NCBI GenBank assembly: GCA_017399225.1
Contig: JAFQEB010000122.1
Span: forward strand, 22,336-86,335
Source of the DNA: Clostridia bacterium
GTDB taxonomy: Bacteria > Bacillota_A > Clostridia > Christensenellales > Aristaeellaceae
Length of the DNA stretch: 64,000 nucleotides
Direction: 5' to 3'
Shown here: positions 58,065-64,000 of the stretch, piece after piece
Layout of the letters: each line of letters opens with the position of its first letter
Numbering within the stretch: the stretch's first letter is position 1
The notes under the pieces: model-generated
Databases searched by the model: none
What the model saw: only the letters and a program-made list of their open reading frames with translations
What the model was told of the DNA's origin: nothing
Translations under genes and position numbers: made by a program

Positions 58065-59408
58065 ATGATCAGCCTTCCGGCAGGCGCAGCCTTTGTGCTT
58101 GAGCGCCTTGGAGAAAATGGATACAGCGCCTATGTTGTTGGCGGCTGCGTGCGGGATTCCCTTCTGGGGCTGGCGCCAAAGGACTGGGATGTGTGCACCG
58201 GCGCGCTGCCGGAGGAGATGCAGCGGGTTTTTGCCGACCAGCATGTGATCGAAACCGGGCTGAAGCACGGCACGCTGACGGTGATGCACGATCATCAGCC
58301 CTATGAGGTGACCACCTTCCGGGTGGACGGCGCATATACGGATCACCGCCATCCGGATGAGGTGCGGTTCGTGACGGACGTGGTGGACGACCTGTCCCGG
58401 CGGGATTTCACGGTCAACGCGATGGCGTGGCATCCGCAGACGGGGCTGGTGGACGCATTCGGCGGCCAGGAGGATCTGAAGGCCGGGGTGATCCGCTGCG
58501 TCGGGGAGCCGGAAAAACGCTTCGGCGAGGACGCGCTGCGCATCATGCGGGCGCTGCGCTTTGCATCGGTGTACGGGTTTGAGATTGAGGAAAACACGGC
58601 CCTTGCAGTGCATCGCATGAAGGATACCCTTCGCAATGTCGCGGCAGAGCGCATCCGCGTGGAGCTGGCCAAGCTCCTTTGCGGCAGGGGCGCAGGGCAG
58701 ATCCTGCGCAGCTACAGCGACGTGATCTTCGCCATCCTGCCCCGCCTTGCGCCGATGCAGGGCTTTGACCAGCGCACGCCCTACCATGCCTATGACGTTT
58801 GGGAGCATACGATCCGCGCGCTGGAAAACGCACCGGCCAATGAAGTGCTTCGCCTGACGATGCTGCTGCATGACAGCGGTAAGCCTGCGGCCTTTACCCT
58901 GGATGAAAACGGGGTGGGACATGCCTGGGGGCATCAGAAGCTTTCTGCCGGCATTGCGGAGGAGATCCTGCAGTACCTGCGGGTGGACAACGCGACCCGG
59001 GATCGGGTGCTGCAGCTGGTGGAGTGCCACGACTGGCCCCTGTCCACCGAGAGGACGCTCCTCAAGCGTCGCCTGAACAAATTCGGCGAGGAAGCGCTCT
59101 TCCAGCTGATCGACGTGCAGCGGGCAGATAACCTGGGCAAGGGAACGCAGCCTGCCGGGGAGATCGAAAACCGGTTTGAAGAGATCCGTCGGGCCCTGAC
59201 GGCGCTGATCGCCGAACGCCCCTGCGTGACGCTCAAGGACATGGCCGTCAATGGCCGGGATCTGATGGCGGAGGGCATTGCCTCCGGCAAGGCACTGGGG
59301 GAAACGCTGAACTGGCTGCTGGGAGAGGTGCTGAACGAACGGCTGCCCAACGAGCGGGACGTGCTGCTGCGTGCGGCCCGTGCACACCGTGCAGAAGCGG
59401 ATGCGTAA
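58065..59408 (+). CDS. cca: CCA tRNA nucleotidyltransferase
   Basis: A 447-residue class II nucleotidyltransferase that builds or repairs tRNA 3'-CCA ends. The active site is YVVGGCVRDSLLG (residues 23-35) with the metal-binding Asp40-x-Asp42 (KDWDVCT), then RRDFTVNAMAWHP and the RFGEDALRIMRALRFA stretch. A C-terminal HD domain (LLHDSGKP, about residues 264-271) is present, as in many clostridial forms. ATG at 58065 follows GAGGAG; the earlier frame lies in the promoter. Poly(A) polymerase activity is an alternative, less likely in Firmicutes. Confidence 0.95.
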   Translation: MISLPAGAAFVLERLGENGYSAYVVGGCVRDSLLGLAPKDWDVCTGALPEEMQRVFADQHVIETGLKHGTLTVMHDHQPYEVTTFRVDGAYTDHRHPDEVRFVTDVVDDLSRRDFTVNAMAWHPQTGLVDAFGGQEDLKAGVIRCVGEPEKRFGEDALRIMRALRFASVYGFEIEENTALAVHRMKDTLRNVAAERIRVELAKLLCGRGAGQILRSYSDVIFAILPRLAPMQGFDQRTPYHAYDVWEHTIRALENAPANEVLRLTMLLHDSGKPAAFTLDENGVGHAWGHQKLSAGIAEEILQYLRVDNATRDRVLQLVECHDWPLSTERTLLKRRLNKFGEEALFQLIDVQRADNLGKGTQPAGEIENRFEEIRRALTALIAERPCVTLKDMAVNGRDLMAEGIASGKALGETLNWLLGEVLNERLPNERDVLLRAARAHRAEADA

Positions 59409-59447
59409 TATATAATGTAGAATTCTTTGGGAGGCGTATCCATTTTG

Positions 59448-60614
59448 ATGGAAAAGATGGCAAGAAAGCTGCTGCGCCCCGGCGAATCGCCCAAGGATCA
59501 GGCGGTGCGCAAGCGGCTGGGGATGCTGGGCTCCGGCGTCGGCGTGGGCGTCAATGCCCTGCTGGTGGCGGTGAAGCTCTTTGTGGGCTCGGTCACGGGC
59601 TCTGTGGCCGTGGTGGCGGATGCGATCAACAACCTGTCGGATGCGGCGGGCGGCGTGGTATCGCTGGTCAGTATGCGCATGGCCCAGAAGCCGGTGGACA
59701 GGGAGCACCCCTTCGGCCACGGGCGCGCGGAGTATCTGGGCGCCCTGGCGGTGGGCGTGCTGATCCTCGTCATGGGCGTGGAGATGCTCCTGACCGGCCT
59801 GCGCAGTATTGTTGATCCTGCGCCGCTGTCACTGAATGTGCTGACCTTCGTGCTGCTGGTGCTGTCCGTGCTGGTCAAGGGCGGGCTGTACCTGTTCTAT
59901 AACGGCGTGGGCCGGCTGATCGACTTCTCCTCCCTGATTGCGGCGGCGAAGGACTCCCTGTCCGACATGCTGGCGACTGCGGCGGTGGCGGTGTCCACCG
60001 TCGCCGGGATGATCTGGGACGTCCCCATCGACGGTGTGATGGGCGCGCTGGTGGCGCTGCTGGTGCTCAAGGCCGGCTTCGAGGTGGTCCGGGAAATGCT
60101 GGACAATCTCCTGGGCGGCAGGCCCGATCCGGAACTGGGCCGGGAGATCATCCGGCGGCTCCTGACCTATGAGGACATCTTGGGCACCCATGATCTGCTC
60201 ATCCACGATTACGGCCCGGGCCGCTGCTTTGCCTCCGTCCATGCGGAGGTGCCGGCCCAGGGGGATATCCTTCACCTGCACGAGACCATTGACCGGGCCG
60301 AGCATGAGATCGGCGAGGCGCTGGGCGTGCCGCTGTGCATCCACATGGATCCCATCGTTTCCGGCGATGAAAAGACGGATGCGGCCATCGCTCACCTCAG
60401 CACGGCCCTCCGGGGGATGAACAAGGAGCTGATGCTCCACGATCTGCGCATGGTGCCCGGCGAAAACCGCACCAACCTGGTCTTCGATGTGGTGATCCCT
60501 GCGGGCTACAAGGAAACCCAAAAAGTGACTGAAATGCTCAGCGCCGCAGCCAGGGAGCTGGATGAGCGGTATGTGTGCGTGATCCACTTCGATATCGACT
60601 ACTATCATGAATAA
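59448..60614 (+). CDS. Cation diffusion facilitator, probably Mn/Fe type
   Basis: A 388-residue CDF exporter with six transmembrane helices and a C-terminal cytoplasmic domain extended by a second ferredoxin-like unit (LHDLRMVPGENRTNLVFDVVIPAG). Metal site A is Asn-Asn-Leu-Ser-Asp in helix 2 and Asp-Ser-Leu-Ser-Asp in helix 5, the N-x3-D/D-x3-D set known from manganese exporters such as MntE, rather than the H/D sets of zinc exporters. HPFGHGRAEYLG follows helix 2. GGGAGG lies 13 bases before the ATG and 10 before an in-frame TTG at 59445, so the start is not certain. Confidence 0.92.
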   Translation: MEKMARKLLRPGESPKDQAVRKRLGMLGSGVGVGVNALLVAVKLFVGSVTGSVAVVADAINNLSDAAGGVVSLVSMRMAQKPVDREHPFGHGRAEYLGALAVGVLILVMGVEMLLTGLRSIVDPAPLSLNVLTFVLLVLSVLVKGGLYLFYNGVGRLIDFSSLIAAAKDSLSDMLATAAVAVSTVAGMIWDVPIDGVMGALVALLVLKAGFEVVREMLDNLLGGRPDPELGREIIRRLLTYEDILGTHDLLIHDYGPGRCFASVHAEVPAQGDILHLHETIDRAEHEIGEALGVPLCIHMDPIVSGDEKTDAAIAHLSTALRGMNKELMLHDLRMVPGENRTNLVFDVVIPAGYKETQKVTEMLSAAARELDERYVCVIHFDIDYYHE

Positions 60615-60619
60615 AGGAA

Positions 60620-60650
60620 GCATCCCCCAGCCAATGCGGCCGGGGGATGC
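60620..60650. terminator. Terminator between convergent genes
   Basis: GCATCCCCC pairs perfectly with GGGGGATGC around AGCCAATGCGGCC. T-tracts are short on both sides. Confidence 0.65.
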
Positions 60651-60668
60651 GCTGCGTTATCGGACCAT

Positions 60669-61952
60669 TTACCAGGGGAAGGGCCAGCTGGACAGGCATT
60701 CCACCGGCACCCAGCCGCGGCGGTCTTCGCCCACGGCGTAATCGTGGTAGTGGATCTGCGCCCAGATCTGCTCTCCGCGCTCCTCGTAATTGTAGATCAC
60801 GGCGCGGCTGCCCTTGTAGAGCATACTCACCTTGTACATCTTGTACTCTTCGCCAGGGCCGAAGTAGACGCGCTGATCGTAGAGCACCTCGCGGGCGTCG
60901 CCCTCATCGTTTTCAGTGGGGACGAGGTCGGGGTCGATGTCCACACGGTTGTCGGGGGTGTAGGCGCGCATCCATTCGTCGCGGTACTGGAACTCCAGTT
61001 GGAACCACCACAGCTCATTCTCCACATCCCAGGACTTGCTGACGACATTGACGTATGTGCCCTTGTCGAAGAAGGAGCCGGGCTCGTCGTAGTCGTTGCT
61101 GGGGCCGGAACGGGTAGCGGCGGTCTTGAGCAGACGCGCCTCAACGCCGATGGAGGGGTACTTATCGGTGGGCAGGGTCGTGGTGTCAGTTGCCTGCGGC
61201 ACCGGCGTGATCAGCTGCACTAGGGGCGTCTTGGTGGGCTGGGGCGTGATGACCGTGACGTTGCGGGTCGGGGTGGGGGTGATGACGGTCACATGGCGGG
61301 TCGGGGTCGGAGTGATCCACTCCACATAGGGGGTGGGGGAGGGCGTGATGTACTCCACATAGGGGCGGGGCGTCGCGGTGGCGCGGGTGTAGGGCGTGGG
61401 CGTGGCATGGCTGCCGCTGGCCACGATGATATCCGTGATGGTGGCGCCGGTGCGGCCGTAGCCCTGGGTGGCGGACTCGATGGTCAGCTCGATGCGCACG
61501 ACGCTATTGACGGCCTCGGGCAGCAGGATGCGCTGATAGCCGTTGTACCAGGCGGCGGAGTAGGTCGCCGGGCGGAAGGAATCGGACATGCGGTACCGGT
61601 AGGTGACGCTGCTGGTGGTGTAGCGATTGGCGCTGTAAACCAGCGTCACGGCGATCACGTCCGGACGGTCGTAGTGGTTGTAGTAATTCTGGCTGTAGCA
61701 ATGGCCGTTGCGCACCCAGATCTCGCCCACCGTGGCGCTGTACAGGTTGATCGTCAGATCAGCGCCGTAGGAGGAGGACTTGGTCCAGGTGGTGGCGGTG
61801 CTGCCGTCCGTCAGGGTGGTGACGGCGCCGTTTGCATCGGTGATCGAGGCAATGTACACCTGGTTCGCGGGGCCTTCGGCTGCGCTGGCGGCTGTCAGGC
61901 ACAGGCACAGCAGTGCCAGCACCAGCAGCGGGAACAGGCGGACTTTCTTCAT
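60669..61952 (-). CDS. Secreted glycan-binding-like/SH3 protein with Thr-Pro repeats
   Basis: A 427-residue exported protein. The signal peptide covers residues 1-23 (TAASA-AE). Residues 25-180 form a galactose-binding-like domain of the NADase-type glycan-binding/F5-8 style (LTDGSTATTWTKSSSYGADLTINL, IWVRNGHCYSQNYYNHYDRPDVIAVTLVYS). Residues about 185-265 are a Thr/Pro linker of repeated ITPTPTR units. Residues 270-427 hold two SH3-like units (VEARLLKTAATRSGPSNDYDEPGSF and QRVYFGPGEEYKMYKVSMLYKGSRAVIYN). ATG at 61952 lies 11 bases from AAAGGA. It probably sits on the cell surface. Confidence 0.8.
   Translation of the reverse strand: MKKVRLFPLLVLALLCLCLTAASAAEGPANQVYIASITDANGAVTTLTDGSTATTWTKSSSYGADLTINLYSATVGEIWVRNGHCYSQNYYNHYDRPDVIAVTLVYSANRYTTSSVTYRYRMSDSFRPATYSAAWYNGYQRILLPEAVNSVVRIELTIESATQGYGRTGATITDIIVASGSHATPTPYTRATATPRPYVEYITPSPTPYVEWITPTPTRHVTVITPTPTRNVTVITPQPTKTPLVQLITPVPQATDTTTLPTDKYPSIGVEARLLKTAATRSGPSNDYDEPGSFFDKGTYVNVVSKSWDVENELWWFQLEFQYRDEWMRAYTPDNRVDIDPDLVPTENDEGDAREVLYDQRVYFGPGEEYKMYKVSMLYKGSRAVIYNYEERGEQIWAQIHYHDYAVGEDRRGWVPVECLSSWPFPW
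61200..61400 (-). repeat. Tandem repeat encoding the Thr-Pro linker
   Basis: About five units of roughly 33 bp encode xVxxITPTPTR. The middle copies are nearly identical at the DNA level, so the number is likely variable between strains. Confidence 0.75.
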
Positions 61953-62191
61953 CAAGATCAGCATCCTTTCTCTCACGGGCGCTCCGGCAGGCGCGGCCCG
62001 GAATCTACGCAGGGCGTTTTCATCCATAATAACGATCCTCACTGGTATTTTCTTCACGCAATCAGCCAATTCCTTCATTTTTTCTTGAATTATCATGCGG
62101 AATTTGTGTTTTTGCTCTTTTCAAAATGGGAAATCCGTTGTACAATAGAAAGCAGAAATAGTACTGTGTAGGCGAGAAAACGCGTCAAAAC

Positions 62192-62207
62192 GTGTAAGGG
62201 CTTACAC
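62192..62207. promoter_or_regulatory. Operator-like palindrome upstream of kduI
   Basis: GTGTAAG-GG-CTTACAC is a perfect 7-2-7 inverted repeat, ending 5 bp before the ribosome binding site region of kduI and about 45 bp after a TACAAT -10 (62141-62146). The regulator is unknown; a uronate-responsive repressor is a reasonable guess. Confidence 0.55.
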
Positions 62208-62226
62208 AATCAAGGAGGGAATCCCC

Positions 62227-63057
62227 ATGGAGCTTCGTACTGCATCCTCTCCCCGTGACGTAAAGCACTATGATACCAAGCGTCTGCGTGAGGAGTTCCT
62301 GATCGACGATCTTTTCAAGGCCGATGATATCAAGCTGGTATACAGCCACATCGACCGCATCATCACCGGCAGCGCGGTTCCGGTGAAGGGCACGCTGTCC
62401 CTGGCGGCGGGCGATGAGCTGCGGGCGGAATATTTCCTGCAGCGCCGCGAGCTGGGCGTGATCAACATCGGCGGCGAGGGCACGGTGACTGTGGACGGCA
62501 CGGTGTACACCCTGCGCCACCGCGACGGCCTCTACGTTGGCCGCGGCAGCAAGGATGTTGTGTTTGCCTCCAGCGATCCTGCCAATCCGGCGAAGTTCTA
62601 CCTGAACTCCTGCCCTGCGCACACCGCCTACCCGACGGTGTATATTCGTCCTGAGGACTGCGTGTTCCAAGAGCTGGGCAGCCTGGAGAAGGCAAACCAC
62701 CGCACCATCCGCAAGTACATCCTGCCCGGCCAGGTGAAGTCCTGCCAGCTGGTGATGGGTATGACCAAGCTGGAGCCCGGCTCCGTGTGGAACACCATGC
62801 CCAGTCACACCCATGACCGCCGCATGGAGGTCTACCTGTACTTCGACCTGCCTGAGGACGGCTTTGTGATGCACTTCATGGGCGAGGGCAATGAGACCCG
62901 CCACATCATCATGCGTAACGAGCAGGCGGTCATCAGCCCCTCCTGGTCCATCCATTCCGGCTGCGGCACCCAGGCCTATACCTTTATCTGGGGCATGTGC
63001 GGCGAGAATCAGGATTTTGACGACATGGACGGCATTGCCATGCAGGATCTGCTGTAA
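62227..63057 (+). CDS. kduI: 5-dehydro-4-deoxy-D-glucuronate isomerase
   Basis: KduI isomerises 5-keto-4-deoxyuronate, from pectin or glycosaminoglycan lyase products, to 2,5-diketo-3-deoxygluconate. The 276-residue cupin-fold protein has the zinc-site stretch NTMPSHTHDRRMEVYLYFDLP (His and Glu ligands, about residues 190-203) and the family end ETRHIIMRNEQAVISPSWSIHSG. Length is standard. AAGGAGGG precedes the ATG. kduD follows 43 bp later, so the pair carries two successive steps. Confidence 0.96.
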   Translation: MELRTASSPRDVKHYDTKRLREEFLIDDLFKADDIKLVYSHIDRIITGSAVPVKGTLSLAAGDELRAEYFLQRRELGVINIGGEGTVTVDGTVYTLRHRDGLYVGRGSKDVVFASSDPANPAKFYLNSCPAHTAYPTVYIRPEDCVFQELGSLEKANHRTIRKYILPGQVKSCQLVMGMTKLEPGSVWNTMPSHTHDRRMEVYLYFDLPEDGFVMHFMGEGNETRHIIMRNEQAVISPSWSIHSGCGTQAYTFIWGMCGENQDFDDMDGIAMQDLL

Positions 63058-63100
63058 GCGATTTCAAAATAGAAACATAATCAACAGGAGGTAAGAACCC

Positions 63101-63895
63101 ATGAACAATATGTTCTCTCTGGAAGGCAAGGTCGCCCTGGTGACCGGCGCGTCCTACGGCATCGGCTTCGCCATCGCCAAGGCCATGGCCAAGGCCGGCG
63201 CTACCATCTGCTTCAACGACCTCAAGCAGGAGTTCGTCGACAAGGGTCTGGCGGCTTACGAGGCTGAGGGCATCAAGGCTCACGGCTATGTCTGCAACGT
63301 CTGCGATGAGGAGGGCGTCAATGCCCTGGTCAAGCAGATCGAAGAGGAAGTCGGCGTGATCGATATCCTGGTCAACAACGCGGGCATCATCAAGCGCATC
63401 CCCATGTGCGAGATGAGCGCGGCGGACTTCCGCCAGGTCATCGACGTTGACCTGAACGCTCCCTTCATCTGCGCCAAGGCCGTCATCCCCTCCATGATCA
63501 AGAAGGGACACGGCAAGATCATCAACATCTGCTCCATGATGTCCGAGCTGGGCCGCGAGACCGTGTCTGCCTACGCTGCGGCCAAGGGCGGCCTCAAGAT
63601 GCTGACCAAGAACATCTGCTCCGAGTACGGCCACTATAACATCCAGTGCAACGGCATTGGCCCGGGTTACATTGAGACGCCTCAGACTGCGCCCCTGCGT
63701 GAGATCCAGCCCGATGGCAGCCGTCATCCCTTTGACCTGTTCCTGATGGGCAAGACCCCCGCTGAGCGTTGGGGTCAGCCGGACGAGCTGGGCGGCCCCG
63801 CCGTGTTCCTGGCCTCCGACGCCTCCAACTTCGTCAACGGCCACATCCTGTATGTGGATGGCGGCATCCTGGCGTACTTCGGCAAGCAGCCCTGA
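63101..63895 (+). CDS. kduD: 2-dehydro-3-deoxy-D-gluconate 5-dehydrogenase (SDR)
   Basis: A 264-residue classical short-chain dehydrogenase. It has the cofactor motif TGASYGIG (residues 15-22), NNAG, the catalytic Ser and YAAAK (Tyr-x3-Lys near 157-161), and the family end FVNGHILYVDGGILAYFGKQP typical of KduD/gluconate 5-dehydrogenases. Beside kduI, reduction of 2,5-diketo-3-deoxygluconate to KDG is the likely reaction; gluconate 5-dehydrogenase activity is the alternative. AGGAGG precedes the ATG. KDG kinase and aldolase are not in the window. Confidence 0.92.
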   Translation: MNNMFSLEGKVALVTGASYGIGFAIAKAMAKAGATICFNDLKQEFVDKGLAAYEAEGIKAHGYVCNVCDEEGVNALVKQIEEEVGVIDILVNNAGIIKRIPMCEMSAADFRQVIDVDLNAPFICAKAVIPSMIKKGHGKIINICSMMSELGRETVSAYAAAKGGLKMLTKNICSEYGHYNIQCNGIGPGYIETPQTAPLREIQPDGSRHPFDLFLMGKTPAERWGQPDELGGPAVFLASDASNFVNGHILYVDGGILAYFGKQP

Positions 63896-63900
63896 CGGTC

Positions 63901-63928
63901 TCGTGAAAATGCTGCGGCATTTTCACGA
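63901..63928 (+). terminator. Perfect hairpin after kduD
   Basis: A 12-bp perfect stem (TCGTGAAAATGC with GCATTTTCACGA) around TGCG lies 5 bp after the stop codon. No T-tract follows, so it may be a 3'-end stabiliser or a repeat unit rather than an intrinsic terminator. Confidence 0.55.
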
Positions 63929-64000
63929 AAGGGTTTGCACTCAGTCGCTGGTCGCTGCGCTCCCGGCCGCTCCTTCGCGTAAGGAATGTTTTTCGCAAAG

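Overview
The window is 64 kb of GC-rich, densely coded bacterial chromosome. Several features suggest an anaerobic, gut-type member of the Clostridia (Firmicutes), possibly near Christensenellales. These are the ylxM-ffh-rpsP-khpA-rimM-trmD order, rpsM-rpsK-rpsD-rpoA-rplQ, a CIRCE heat-shock operator, a BofC-like protein, strong AGGAGG ribosome binding sites, sigma-A promoters with 17-bp spacers, and many secreted proteins with short signal peptides ending in Ala-Glu or Ala-Asp. The taxon is inferred from gene order and protein style, not from a database match.

Layout. 0-9.3 kb: the end of an ABC-2 exporter, pyrBI, an RNHCP zinc protein, an XRE/S24-type regulator, a three-gene COG4586/4587/3694 ABC exporter and a GNAT acetyltransferase. 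9.4-11.9 kb: a polar amino-acid importer (binding protein, permease, ATPase) behind a consensus promoter and a possible ARG box. 11.9-14.4 kb (minus): an ECF sigma factor, a DUF4349 membrane protein that is probably its anti-sigma factor, and a SIMPL-domain protein. 14.6-20 kb: a propeller-like protein, CIRCE-controlled htpG, a repeat-rich gap, a BofC-like protein and a HAD phosphatase. 20-27 kb: an eight-module peptidoglycan-binding protein, a CE1-type esterase, a second ECF sigma/anti-sigma pair and a divergent solute-binding protein.

27-35 kb: the SRP, ribosome-maturation and tRNA-methylation operon, a PepSY-like secreted protein, an LPG-synthase/flippase-type membrane protein, and an HflX GTPase whose N-terminal extension carries a full JAMM metalloprotease signature. 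35-41 kb: a nucleoside hydrolase with two GNATs, a cytidylate-kinase-like protein, guaB and a DUF4304 protein. 41-47 kb (minus): a GldA/F/G plus DUF4340 ABC system, a response regulator that has lost its phosphoacceptor Asp, and a small membrane protein. 47-54 kb: a transporter-acyltransferase fusion, two related secreted proteins in a locally AT-richer patch, a YfcE phosphodiesterase and a large secreted orphan. 54-58 kb (minus): the ribosomal alpha operon with a long untranslated leader. 58-64 kb: CCA-adding enzyme, a cation-diffusion transporter, a glycan-binding/SH3 secreted protein, and kduI-kduD for uronate use.

Together the genes describe a polysaccharide-using cell with much envelope and secreted protein biology. 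Non-coding DNA is dominated by two repeat classes. One is AT-rich heptamer arrays, sometimes paired as inverted arms. The other is GC-rich multi-hairpin blocks. No tRNA, rRNA, CRISPR array, transposase or prophage was recognised.
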